From NCBI RefSeq assembly GCF_003572205.1, contig NZ_QXNY01000001.1, forward strand, positions 124,001 to 188,000: DNA of 64,000 bases, given 5' to 3'. Shown piece after piece: positions 38,451 through 47,455 of the stretch. Position 1 is the first letter of the stretch, and the number at the start of each line of letters is the position of its first letter. The position numbers and the translations under genes were made by a program. Under the pieces are notes generated by a model, which saw nothing but the letters and a program-made list of their open reading frames with translations, made no database searches and was not told the DNA's origin. Origin of the DNA: Algihabitans albus (GTDB lineage: Bacteria; Pseudomonadota; Alphaproteobacteria; Kiloniellales; DSM-21159).

Positions 38451-39703
38451 TCATAGCTGCGGGCGTCCTCGATCACCTTACCGTCGTTGGGCAGCTCGCC
38501 GGGATGCAGCAGGGTAACCTCTCCGCGCAGCTTGCAGACCGACTGCAGCGTCTCGCCCAGCTTTTCCGGCAAGCCTTCGTAGGAGGTCGTGACCTCGCAG
38601 CGCAGGGTCATGCGGTCGGCCTCGCCCTGGCGGTCGACCACCAGCCGGGCCTTGGCGACCTGGGGGTGGCGGGCGACCACGGCAGCCACCTGTTCGGGAT
38701 GGACGAACAGGCCCTTGATCTTGGCGGTCTGGTCGGCCCGGCCCATCCAGCCCTTGATCCGCAGATTGGTCCGGCCGCAGGCGCTCTGCCCCGGCAGCAG
38801 CGCCGAGAGGTCGCCGGTCGCTAGACGGATCATGGGATAGGCCGGGTTGAAGCTGGTCGCCACCACCTCGCCGACCTCGCCCTCCGCAACGGGATCGCCG
38901 GTGCCGGGGCGTACGATCTCCAGGAGCACGCCCTCGTCGACCACCATGCCCTCGTTCGGGCCGCCCGGTCCGCCGGTCTCGTAGGCGACCAGCCCCAGCT
39001 CGGCGGTTGCATAGCACTGCCGCACGGCGACGCCGCGCTCGGCGTACTCCTGGCGCAGGGAGGGGAAGAGCGCGCCGCCGGAGACCATGGCCTTGGTGAT
39101 CGAACTCAGGTCGAGGCTTTGTTCGGCGCCCTTGTCGAGCAGCACCTTCAGATAGTCGGGGGTGCCGCACCAAGCCTGGGGCCGCAGGTGGGCGATGGCC
39201 TGCACCTGCTGCTCGGTATTGCCGACTCCGGCCGGAATCACGGCGCAGCCCAGCGCCCGGATGCCCCAGTCCATGATCCAGCCGCCGGGGGTCATGTGAT
39301 AGGCGAAGCAGTTGTGCACGACCTCGCCGGGCCGGAAGCCGGCGGCGAAGAGCGCGCGCGCGATCCGCCCGTAGTCGCTGTCGCGCGCCTCCATCTCGAA
39401 GATCGGTCCCGGCGAGACGAAGATCCGCCCGGCCTCGCCCGGCCCGGCGGCGTTCAGTCCACCGAAGGGCGGCAGCGTCTTCTGCAGTTCGATCAGGTCG
39501 TGCTTGCGGGTGACCGGCAAGCGCGCCAGGGCCGTCCGGTCGGTCAGGGTGGCCGGGTCCACCCCCTCCAGCCGCTCGGCCCAGCCGCTCGCCAAGGTCT
39601 TGAGGCGCTGGACCTGATCGCGCAGGGCCGCGAAGAGCGCCACATCGCGCGCCTCGGGCGCACGGGTCTCCAACTCGTCGAAGTGGGTGGGCGCGCCCGT
39701 CAT
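38447..39703 (-). CDS. Phenylacetate-CoA ligase-like AMP-binding protein
   Basis: 418 residues of the PaaK-like adenylate-forming family. TRKHDLIELQKTLPPFGGL, NCFAYHMTPGGWIMDWG and QCYATAELGLVAYET (A5-like) are recognisable, and GRADQTAKIKGLFVHPEQV is the C-terminal hinge region. The ligase makes an acyl-CoA from an aromatic or related acid with ATP. It follows LivF in the transporter operon and overlaps the methyltransferase gene, so it probably activates the imported acid. Confidence 0.88.
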   Translation of the reverse strand: MTGAPTHFDELETRAPEARDVALFAALRDQVQRLKTLASGWAERLEGVDPATLTDRTALARLPVTRKHDLIELQKTLPPFGGLNAAGPGEAGRIFVSPGPIFEMEARDSDYGRIARALFAAGFRPGEVVHNCFAYHMTPGGWIMDWGIRALGCAVIPAGVGNTEQQVQAIAHLRPQAWCGTPDYLKVLLDKGAEQSLDLSSITKAMVSGGALFPSLRQEYAERGVAVRQCYATAELGLVAYETGGPGGPNEGMVVDEGVLLEIVRPGTGDPVAEGEVGEVVATSFNPAYPMIRLATGDLSALLPGQSACGRTNLRIKGWMGRADQTAKIKGLFVHPEQVAAVVARHPQVAKARLVVDRQGEADRMTLRCEVTTSYEGLPEKLGETLQSVCKLRGEVTLLHPGELPNDGKVIEDARSYE

Positions 39704-39738
39704 GCTGTCACGAAATCCTTATGTCTGCGCCGCGGGTC

Positions 39739-40596
39739 TTAGCTCAGCCAGCGCTTGCGGCGCTTGTAGTGCTTGACGTCACGGTAGCTCTTGCGGCCGG
39801 TGGCGGAAAGCCCGAGGTAGAATTCCTTGACGTCCTCGTTCTCGCGCAGCTTGTCGGCGGGGCCGTCCATCACCACGCGTCCGTTTTCCAGGATGTAGCC
39901 GTATTTGGCATAGCGCAGGGCCACGTTGGTGTTCTGCTCGGCCAGCAGGATGGTGACGCCCTCCTGCTCGTTGATCTGTTTGACGATCTCGAAGATCTGC
40001 TCGACCAGCTGCGGCGCCAGCCCCATCGAGGGCTCGTCCAGCAGCACCACCTTGGGCCGGCTCATCAGCGCCCGGCCGATGGCGGTCATCTGCTGTTCGC
40101 CGCCGGAGGTGTAGCCCGCCTGGCTGCCGCGCCGGTCCTTCAGGCGCGGAAAGTAGTCGTAGACCATCTCCAGGTCGCGCTGGATGCCGGCGCGGTCGCC
40201 GCCGCGCGTGTAGGCACCGGTCAGCAGGTTCTCCTCGACGGTCAGGTGCTCGAAGCAGTGGCGCCCCTCCATCACCTGGATGACGCCGCGCTTGACCAGA
40301 TCGTTCGGCGTCATGTCCTGGATGTTCTGGCCCTCCAGCTCGATCGTGCCCTTGGTCACCTCGCCGCGCTCGGCGCGCAACAGGCTGGAGATCGACTTGA
40401 GGGTCGTGGTCTTGCCGGCGCCGTTGGCCCCCAGCAAGGCGACGATCCCGCCCTTCGGCACCGCCAGGGACACGCCTTTCAACACCAGGATGACGTGGTC
40501 GTAGATGACCTCGATGTTGTTGACCGACATCAGGGGCGCTTCGGCGGAGACGGCCGCCTGCGGGGCACCTTCGGCAGCTAGGCTGGGTTGCGACAT
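39739..40596 (-). CDS. Branched-chain amino acid-type ABC transporter ATPase, LivF-like
   Basis: 285 residues. Walker A LLGANGAGKTT, signature SGGEQQMTAIGRAL, Walker B VVLLDEPSMGLAP. The insertion GYTSGGEQQ and the GRHCFEHLTVEENLL segment match the LivF subgroup. A 40-residue N-terminal region is less conserved. The membrane partners are LivH and LivM upstream in the same operon; 128 bases separate it from the substrate-binding protein gene. Confidence 0.93.
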   Translation of the reverse strand: MSQPSLAAEGAPQAAVSAEAPLMSVNNIEVIYDHVILVLKGVSLAVPKGGIVALLGANGAGKTTTLKSISSLLRAERGEVTKGTIELEGQNIQDMTPNDLVKRGVIQVMEGRHCFEHLTVEENLLTGAYTRGGDRAGIQRDLEMVYDYFPRLKDRRGSQAGYTSGGEQQMTAIGRALMSRPKVVLLDEPSMGLAPQLVEQIFEIVKQINEQEGVTILLAEQNTNVALRYAKYGYILENGRVVMDGPADKLRENEDVKEFYLGLSATGRKSYRDVKHYKRRKRWLS

Positions 40597-40641
40597 GACG
40601 GCTGATTCCCTTGTCGGCCTCTAGAGATCCCCTGCGAGACG

Positions 40642-40673
40642 ACCCCCCCGCCGCCGGGCGGCGACAGGGGGGT
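40642..40673 (-). other. Very stable stem-loop between substrate-binding gene and livF
   Basis: ACCCCCC and CGCCGCC pair with GGCGGCG and GGGGGGT with only a 3-base bulge and a tiny loop. It has no U-run downstream on the minus strand. Hairpins here often protect the abundant mRNA of the binding protein or partly attenuate the downstream ATPase gene. Confidence 0.6.
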
Positions 40674-40724
40674 TCGCTCAGAAACGGCAAGGCCCGCTTG
40701 CTGCGAAGCCTGCCTTGCGCGGGC

Positions 40725-42035
40725 TCACTCGCAGGTGCGCGGGGTGATGCCCTTCTCGGCGGCATAGGCCAGAGCATCGGCCTTGTAGGCCTCCTTCAGC
40801 GGCCCGCGGCGCGGCATGTACCAGTCGGAAATGATGTTCCAACTCTCGCCGTCCCACTGCTGAACGAAGGCCTGGCCGCCGCCCTCGTGGTCCTCGCAGG
40901 TGATCGCCACCGGCTTGGTGAAGCCGTCCATGCCGAGCGACGCCAGCGTCTCCTCGGTCAGGGTCAGCGCCTCCCAACCGTCGCGGATCTGCTCGCCGGT
41001 CAGGGTCTCGCCTTCGCCGTGAATCGCTTGGGCGGCCCGGATCGCCTCGACCTGCATGGCCATCAGGAAGATACCGCGGTTGTAGAGGACCTGGCCCCAG
41101 GCGGCCTCGCGCGCCGCCTCGGCATCGCCGCCGTAGACATACTCGACGACGTCCTGCAGCACCTCGTAGTCCTCGCCCGGCGCATGGAAGCTCAGGGCCT
41201 TGTAGCCGCTGGCGTCGGCCCCAGCCGGAATCACGTCGGGCTCGGACCCGGACCACCAGATGCCGATGAAGCGGTCCATGGGGTAGCCGACGGCCGCCGC
41301 TTCCTTCACGGCGGTCGAGTTCATCACGCCCCAGCCCCACATGGCGACCCAGTCCGGACGGATCTGACGGCCGATCTGCAGCCAGGTGGCCTTCTGCTCC
41401 AGGCCGGGGTGAGCGACCGGGAAGAGGAACAGTTCGAAGCCTTCTTCCTCAGCCAGCCGCTCGAGCGTGGCGATCGGCTCCTTGCCGTAGGCGCTGTCAT
41501 GGTAGACCAGCGCGATCTTCTTCCCCTCCAGGCTGCCGCCTTCCTGATCGGCGATGTACTGGGTAATGACGTCGGCGCCCGACCAGTAGGTCAGCGGGGC
41601 GCTGAAGACATAGGGGAAGACCGGGCCGTAGGCGGCGGAGGTGCGGCCGTAACCGGAGGTGAAGAGTGGGATCTTGTCCTGCGTCGCCCGGTCGATCAGC
41701 GCGTAGGTGATGCCCGTCGACAGCGGCTGGATGCCGGCGGCGGTGTCCCGCTTCAGGCGCTCGTAGCACTCAACGCCGCGGTCGTTGTTATAGCCGGTGT
41801 CGCACTCTTCCCAGACCAGCTTGACACCGCCGACGCCGCCGTCGCGCTCGTTGATCAGGGTCAGATAGTCCTCCCAGCCCTGGGCGATGGGAATGCCGTT
41901 CGGGGCGTAGGGACCGGACTTGTAGACCAGCAGGGGAATGTACTGCTCCTGCGCCTCGGCCGGCGCCGGAACGGTCGCCGCCGTGGTCAGAAGCGCCGCA
42001 CCTGCAGCGGCGATACAAAGGGACTTGAACCGCAT
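40725..42035 (-). CDS. Periplasmic substrate-binding protein of a Liv-type ABC transporter
   Basis: 436 residues. Signal peptide about 1-28 (LCIAAAGAALLTTAATVPAPAEA). The mature protein has the periplasmic-binding-protein type 1 fold of LivJ/LivK relatives (YIPLLVYKSGPYAPNGIPIAQGWEDY, IALVYHDSAYGKEPIATLE). The cognate permeases and ATPases flank it. The ligand is not known; the two nearby CoA ligases point to an organic acid rather than an amino acid. It ends in GITPRTCE. Confidence 0.9.
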   Translation of the reverse strand: MRFKSLCIAAAGAALLTTAATVPAPAEAQEQYIPLLVYKSGPYAPNGIPIAQGWEDYLTLINERDGGVGGVKLVWEECDTGYNNDRGVECYERLKRDTAAGIQPLSTGITYALIDRATQDKIPLFTSGYGRTSAAYGPVFPYVFSAPLTYWSGADVITQYIADQEGGSLEGKKIALVYHDSAYGKEPIATLERLAEEEGFELFLFPVAHPGLEQKATWLQIGRQIRPDWVAMWGWGVMNSTAVKEAAAVGYPMDRFIGIWWSGSEPDVIPAGADASGYKALSFHAPGEDYEVLQDVVEYVYGGDAEAAREAAWGQVLYNRGIFLMAMQVEAIRAAQAIHGEGETLTGEQIRDGWEALTLTEETLASLGMDGFTKPVAITCEDHEGGGQAFVQQWDGESWNIISDWYMPRRGPLKEAYKADALAYAAEKGITPRTCE

Positions 42036-42163
42036 CTCAATTGCCTCCCTGGAGTTTGGTTCGATCTTTGGTCTTGGATCCCCTTGCGGCCGGTTGCGGC
42101 CAGGGACCTGGAAATCAGGCTAGCAGCTTGCTCGGGCACTCGCCACGCCGCAGCGCCCAGCCG

Positions 42164-43243
42164 TTAGTAGGGGAATGGCCAGAGTCTCAGCTTCTCCTTC
42201 GCGAGGTTCCAGAGCCTGGCCAGACCGTGCGGCTCGACGATCAGAAAGAACACGATCAGCGCGCCGAAAATCATGAATTCGATGTGCGCGACCAGCGCCA
42301 CGGAGATGGTGGGGTCGACCGCCAGCATCCCGTTGCTCAGCGCCAGCGGCAGCAGCACGATGAAGGCCGCGCCCAGGAAGGACCCGAGGATCGAGCCCAG
42401 CCCGCCGATGATGATCATGAAGAGCACCTGGAAAGAGCGGTTGATCTCGAAAGCCAGGGCCTCGACCGAGCCGGTGTAGCAGAAGGCCCAGAGCGCCCCC
42501 GATATCCCGATGAAGAAGGAGCTGACGGCGAAGGCCGAGAGCTTGGCGAACATCGGGCGGATGCCGATGATCTCCGCCGCGATGTCCATGTCGCGGATCG
42601 CCATCCAGGTGCGTCCGATGCGGCTGCGCACCAGGTTCTTGGCAAGCAGCGCGAGCAGCGCCACGAAGACCAGCAGAAAGAGGTACTTGGCCTCCGGCGT
42701 TCCGGAGGTGCCGGTGACCACCACGCCGGGGATCACCTCGCGCGGTGGCGCCGAGATAACGCCGGAGGGGCTGTAGTTGGTCCACCAGCCGAACTTGTTG
42801 AACATCCAGACCAGGAAGAACTGCGCGGCCAGGGTGGCGACCGCCAGGTAGAAGCCCTTGATGCGCAGCGAGGGGATGCCGAACAGAATGCCGACGAAAG
42901 CGGTGCCGAGGCCCGAGAGCAGGAAGATCGCGACGATGTGGATCTCGGGGAAAGCGATGGTCAGCTTGTAGGCGAAGAAGGCGCCGCAGGCCATGAAGCC
43001 GCCGGTGCCGAGCGAGAGCTGTCCGCAGTAGCCGGTCAGGATGTTCAGCCCGATCGCCGCCAGCGAAAAGACCAGGAAGGGCACCAGGATCGAGTTGAGC
43101 ATGTACTCGCTGGCCAGCATCGGCACGGCGAAGGCCGCGAAGGCCAGCAGCAGCAGAACCCCCCACTTGTCCTGGGCGATCGGAAAGAGGGATTGGTCCG
43201 CGGCGTAGCTCGTCTTGAACTGGCCGGCTTCACGGTAAAGCAT
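42164..43243 (-). CDS. Liv-type ABC permease, LivM-like
   Basis: 359 residues with about 9-10 membrane segments. LNILTGYCGQLSLGTGGFMACGAFFAYKL and GRTWMAIRDMDIAAEIIGIRP are characteristic of LivM. It starts six bases after the LivH stop. Between its end and the binding-protein gene lie 128 bases with repeated GCGGCC hairpin-like motifs. Confidence 0.93.
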   Translation of the reverse strand: MLYREAGQFKTSYAADQSLFPIAQDKWGVLLLLAFAAFAVPMLASEYMLNSILVPFLVFSLAAIGLNILTGYCGQLSLGTGGFMACGAFFAYKLTIAFPEIHIVAIFLLSGLGTAFVGILFGIPSLRIKGFYLAVATLAAQFFLVWMFNKFGWWTNYSPSGVISAPPREVIPGVVVTGTSGTPEAKYLFLLVFVALLALLAKNLVRSRIGRTWMAIRDMDIAAEIIGIRPMFAKLSAFAVSSFFIGISGALWAFCYTGSVEALAFEINRSFQVLFMIIIGGLGSILGSFLGAAFIVLLPLALSNGMLAVDPTISVALVAHIEFMIFGALIVFFLIVEPHGLARLWNLAKEKLRLWPFPY

Positions 43244-43249
43244 AGCGGT

Positions 43250-44260
43250 CTAGACCCTCTCGATGATCTTTTCGCCGAAGAGTCCCTGCGGCCGGAACAG
43301 CAGGAAGACCATGGCAAGCATGTAGGCGAACCAGTCCTGGATGGCGCCGCCGATGGCGGAGCCGACGAAATTCTCGGCGACCTGCTCGCCGGCGCCGATG
43401 ATCAGGCCGCCGATGATGGCGCCGGGGATCGAGGTGAAGCCGCCGAGGATCAGGACCGGCAGCGCCTTCAGCGCGATCAACGCGAGAGTGAACTGCACCC
43501 CCAGCTTGCCGCCCCACATGATGCCGGCGACCAGCGCCACGATTCCCGCGACCGACCAGACGATGGCCCAGATGGTCTTGAGCGGAATGCCGACGGACAG
43601 CGCCGCCTGGTGGTCGTCGGCCACGGCGCGCAGAGCGCGGCCCGTGCGGGTGTACTGGAAGAACACCGCCAGCACGGCCACCAGCAAGGCGGCGCAGAGC
43701 GCGGCGATCACGTCGAAGGCGTTGACCAGCAGGCCGCCGTCGAAGACGCCGGGCAGCAGGAAGATGGGGTCCTTCGGAATCCCGATGTCCAGCACCTTGA
43801 CGTCCGACCCCCAGAGCGTCTGCCCGAAGCCGTCCATGAAGTAGAAGATACCGATGGTCGCCATGAAGAGGATGATGTGCGGCTGGTTGACCAGCGGGCG
43901 CAGCACCACGCGCTCGACGGCGATGGCCACCAGCACCATGACCCCGGCGGTCAGCACGAAGGCGATGATCCAGTGCAGGCCCATCTCCATCAGGCCGACC
44001 ATGGTGAGCGCGCCGAAAAGGACGAAGGAGCCCTGGGCGAAGTTGAAGATGCCCGAGGCCTTGAAGATCAGCACGAAGCCCAGCGCGACCAGCGAGTACA
44101 TCACGCCCTGCAGCAGGCCGTTCAGGATGACCTCGAAGTAGAAGGTCCAGGTGAAGAAGCTGATCAGTCCGGCCGCCGCCAGCCCCTGATGAAAGTATCC
44201 CAGGGCGGCGATGATGACCGGGACGGACAGGACCCAGATGGCGATCGTTCGGAGGTTCAT
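43250..44260 (-). CDS. Liv-type ABC permease, LivH-like
   Basis: 336 residues with about 8 membrane segments. ILNGLLQGVMYSLVALGFVLIFKASGIFNFAQGSF and GRALRAVADDHQAALSVGIP are LivH signatures. It follows the LivG gene by 47 bases and lies six bases before LivM. Confidence 0.93.
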   Translation of the reverse strand: MNLRTIAIWVLSVPVIIAALGYFHQGLAAAGLISFFTWTFYFEVILNGLLQGVMYSLVALGFVLIFKASGIFNFAQGSFVLFGALTMVGLMEMGLHWIIAFVLTAGVMVLVAIAVERVVLRPLVNQPHIILFMATIGIFYFMDGFGQTLWGSDVKVLDIGIPKDPIFLLPGVFDGGLLVNAFDVIAALCAALLVAVLAVFFQYTRTGRALRAVADDHQAALSVGIPLKTIWAIVWSVAGIVALVAGIMWGGKLGVQFTLALIALKALPVLILGGFTSIPGAIIGGLIIGAGEQVAENFVGSAIGGAIQDWFAYMLAMVFLLFRPQGLFGEKIIERV

Positions 44261-44307
44261 GGTCTGCTTCTAAGTCCTCTTGGCCCGCGCTGGCGGCTGA
44301 CCGCAGT

Positions 44308-45156
44308 CTAGTGGCTGACGCCCAGGTAGGCGTCGATCACGGCCTGATTGCCGCGCACGTCGTCGGGCGTCCCGTCGGCCAGCTTGCGGCCGTAGTCGAG
44401 CACCACCACCCGGTCGGAGATGTCCATGACCACACCCATGTCGTGTTCGATCAGCGCGATGGTCGTGCCGAACTCGTCGTTCACGTCCAGGACGAAGCGG
44501 CACATGTCCTCCTTCTCCTCGACGTTCATGCCGGCCATCGGCTCGTCCAGCAGCAGCAGCTCCGGCTCCATCGCCAGGGCGCGGGCCAGTTCGACGCGCT
44601 TCTGCAGGCCGTAGGGCAGGCGGCCCACAGGGGTCTTGCGGATCGCCTGGATCTCCAGGAAGTCGATGATTCGCTCGCAGAAGGCGCGATGCTCGCTCTC
44701 CTCGCGCTGGTTCGGGCCCCAGTAGAGCGCCTGCAGGAAGATGTTGGATTTCATCTTGAGCAGGCGGCCGGTCATGATGTTGTCGAGCGTCGACATGCCC
44801 TTGAAGAGCGCGATGTTCTGAAAGGTGCGCGCGATTCCGGTGCTGGCCGCCTCGTGCGGACGCATCGCCTTGCGCGCGCGCCCCCGGTACATGATCGAGC
44901 CTTCCTGGGGCGTGTAGAAGCCGTTGATCACGTTCAGCATCGACGACTTGCCGGCTCCGTTCGGGCCGATGATCGCGCGGATCTCGCCCTTCTTGATGTC
45001 GAAGGAGATGTCGGTCAGCGCCTTCACGCCACCGAACCGCAGCGTGATGTTCTTGACCTCCAGCAGCGTCTCCGAGAACTGCCGGTCGGCGGCCGGAGCG
45101 GCGGCGGCGAGACCGGCGGCGGGCTCGGCGGTTGCAGTTTGCGAGGCGTCTGGCAT
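44308..45156 (-). CDS. Liv-type ABC transporter ATPase, LivG-like
   Basis: 282 residues. Walker A IGPNGAGKSS, signature-region LPYGLQKRVELARAL, Walker B LLLLDEPMAGMN. The LPYG-type signature in place of LSGG is usual in LivG. An alanine-rich N terminus precedes the domain. It lies 50 bases after the AMP-ligase gene and 47 before LivH. Confidence 0.93.
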   Translation of the reverse strand: MPDASQTATAEPAAGLAAAAPAADRQFSETLLEVKNITLRFGGVKALTDISFDIKKGEIRAIIGPNGAGKSSMLNVINGFYTPQEGSIMYRGRARKAMRPHEAASTGIARTFQNIALFKGMSTLDNIMTGRLLKMKSNIFLQALYWGPNQREESEHRAFCERIIDFLEIQAIRKTPVGRLPYGLQKRVELARALAMEPELLLLDEPMAGMNVEEKEDMCRFVLDVNDEFGTTIALIEHDMGVVMDISDRVVVLDYGRKLADGTPDDVRGNQAVIDAYLGVSH

Positions 45157-45206
45157 CGGCAGGCGGCATCCAGGTTGATGGAGTGGGGACGTTCGGCGCC
45201 GAGGCG

Positions 45207-47171
45207 CTACTCGGCGGCGGCCTTCTGTGCAGTCGGCGCGGCGGCGACCGGAAAGGTCTCGGCCTGCAGGATCTTCAGGTTGGCTTCGATCTTGCCCTTG
45301 CGGCCGTCCTCGAAGGTCACCTCGGTAGAGGCGAAGATCTCGTCCTGGCCACTGTAGAGCGCGTCGATCAACTGGCCGAACTTCTCGGCGATGATCCGGC
45401 GGCGCACCTTGCGCGTGCGGGTCATCTCCCCGTCGTCGGGATCCAGTTCCTTGTGCAGGATCAGGAACTGCTTGATCTGGGTATGGCCCAGATGGCTGTC
45501 GCTCGAGAGGTCGCGGTTCACCGATTCGACATGGGCACGGATGATGTCGCGTACCTGAGGGTGCTGCGACAGCTCGATGTAGCTGGCGTAGGCGATGTTG
45601 TTGCGCTCCGCCCAGCTCCCGAGCGCGGTCAGGTCGATGTTGATGAAGGCGGTGGCGTGGTCGCGCTCATGGCCGAAGGTCACGGCCTCTTTGATGTTCG
45701 GGAAGAACTTCAGTTTGTTTTCCAGGTACTTGGGCGCAAAGATCCTGCCGTCCGTCATGCGGCCGACATCCTTCGCGCGGTCGATGATCCGCAGGTGTCC
45801 CCGGTCGTCGAAAAAGCCGGCGTCGCCGGTGTGGACCCAGCCGTCAGGCGTCTTGGTCTCGGCGGTCGCCTCGGCGTTCTTGTAGTACTCCAGGAACACG
45901 CCGGGACCGCGGAACAGCACCTCGCCGTCCTCGGCGATCTTCACGTCGACGCCGGGCGCGGGTTTGCCGACCGTGTCGGCATAGATCTCGCCGTCCGGCT
46001 GGATCGTGACGAAGACGCTGGCCTCTGTCGAACCGTAGAGCTGCTTCAGATTCACGCCCAGCGAGCGATAGAAATCGAAGATATCCGGGCCGATCGCTTC
46101 ACCGGCGGTATAAGCCAGGCGCACGCGGGTCAGGCCGAGGGTGTTCTTCAGGGGCCCGTAGATCAGCAACTCGCCGAGTCCGTAGAGCAGACGGTCGCCG
46201 AAGGGCACTTGCTGCTTGTTCAGGATCTTGATCCCGACCCGCTTCGCGACGCCCATGAAGTAGTGGAACATCTTGCGCTTCGGGCTGCTGGCATCCTCCA
46301 TCCGGACCATGACGGTGGTCAGGATGTTCTCGAAGATGCGGGGCGGCGCGAAGAAGTAGGTTGGCCCCAGCTCACGCAGGTCGTGCATCACCGTGGCGCC
46401 CGACTCGGGGCAGGAGACGCAGAAGCCGGCGGCATAGCTCTGCGCGTAGGAGAAGATGTGGTCGCCGACCCAGGCCATGGGCAGGTAGGCCAGCATGTCT
46501 TCCTTGTCGGTCAGGCCTTCGAACTCGGCGCCGTTGCGGGCCGACTGCAGCACGTTGTCGAAGCTCAGGACCACGCCCTTGGGGTTGCCGGTGGTGCCCG
46601 AGGTGTAGGCCATGATCGAGACGTCGGAGCCCTTGGCCTTCTTCGCCTCCTCGACGAAGAACTGCGGGTGGCGCCGGGCGAAATCGCGCCCTTCGGCCAG
46701 CAGCGCATCGTAGTGATGCAGGAAATCCTGGGTGTAGTTCCGCAGGCCGCGCTCGTCGTCGTAGACGATCTGCTTCAGGGTCGTCGTGCGCTCCATCACC
46801 TCAAGCAGCTTGTCGACCTGCTCCTGGTCCTCGACCAGCGCGAAGCCGACCTCGGCATGGTCCAGCACGAAGGCCATCTCGGCGGCCACGGAATCCTGAT
46901 AGAGCGGCACCGGCACCCCGCCCAGGGCCTGCACGGCGCACATCGACCAGTAGAGACGCGGGCGGTTGTCGCCGACGATGGCCATGCGGTCGCCGCGCCG
47001 GAAGCCGCGCTGATGCAGGCCGCAGGCCAGCGCCTCGATCTCCTCGCGCGCTTCCCTCCAGGTGTTGGTCAGCCAGATGCCGTAGTCCTTCTCGCGCATC
47101 GCGGGCGCGTCGGGACGAACCTCGGCATGGTGCAGCAGCAGCTTCGGAAAAGTGTCGAGCTCAGTGCTCAT
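45207..47171 (-). CDS. Long-chain-type acyl-CoA ligase (AMP-forming)
   Basis: 654-residue adenylate-forming enzyme. AYTSGTTGNPKGV (about 189-201) is the P-loop, LYGSTEASVF the A5 motif, GWVHTGDAGFFDDRGHLRIIDRAKDV the A7/A8 region and RTRKVRRRIIAEKF the C-terminal part. Size and pattern match the FadD15-like long-chain group often found first in Liv-type operons. ATG at 47171 (MSTELDTFPKLLLH) is used; the frame upstream is not homologous. It heads the operon 47171-37602. No TetR gene sits directly beside it. Confidence 0.9.
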   Translation of the reverse strand: MSTELDTFPKLLLHHAEVRPDAPAMREKDYGIWLTNTWREAREEIEALACGLHQRGFRRGDRMAIVGDNRPRLYWSMCAVQALGGVPVPLYQDSVAAEMAFVLDHAEVGFALVEDQEQVDKLLEVMERTTTLKQIVYDDERGLRNYTQDFLHHYDALLAEGRDFARRHPQFFVEEAKKAKGSDVSIMAYTSGTTGNPKGVVLSFDNVLQSARNGAEFEGLTDKEDMLAYLPMAWVGDHIFSYAQSYAAGFCVSCPESGATVMHDLRELGPTYFFAPPRIFENILTTVMVRMEDASSPKRKMFHYFMGVAKRVGIKILNKQQVPFGDRLLYGLGELLIYGPLKNTLGLTRVRLAYTAGEAIGPDIFDFYRSLGVNLKQLYGSTEASVFVTIQPDGEIYADTVGKPAPGVDVKIAEDGEVLFRGPGVFLEYYKNAEATAETKTPDGWVHTGDAGFFDDRGHLRIIDRAKDVGRMTDGRIFAPKYLENKLKFFPNIKEAVTFGHERDHATAFINIDLTALGSWAERNNIAYASYIELSQHPQVRDIIRAHVESVNRDLSSDSHLGHTQIKQFLILHKELDPDDGEMTRTRKVRRRIIAEKFGQLIDALYSGQDEIFASTEVTFEDGRKGKIEANLKILQAETFPVAAAPTAQKAAAE

Positions 47172-47455
47172 CCTGGCCTCCAAGCTTGAGAGACCCGAAA
47201 GGCACCGGTCGGACTCGTAGCGTTTGAGGGTGGAGCCTCTTGCTCCCCGTCCCCGTCCGGCTCCCGAACGATGCTCTTTCCAGGTCCCGCGGCTTCTTGA
47301 CCATCCGGTAGGTGCCTGAGAGCCCTGCGACTCTCGGCCCGCCGACCGCGTTGACCCGACCTCCCGAGCTATGCGTTTTCTTTCTACTTTACGTACCGCC
47401 AAGGCGGTCGCTAGCACTAAAGGCGAAAAGGTCGGATACCGTCAAGGCCCCAGCG

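Noticed and set aside
42041-44311. 756-codon open frame antisense to the liv permeases
   Set aside because: Acidic/Gln-rich low-complexity translation opposite clear LivM and LivH genes.
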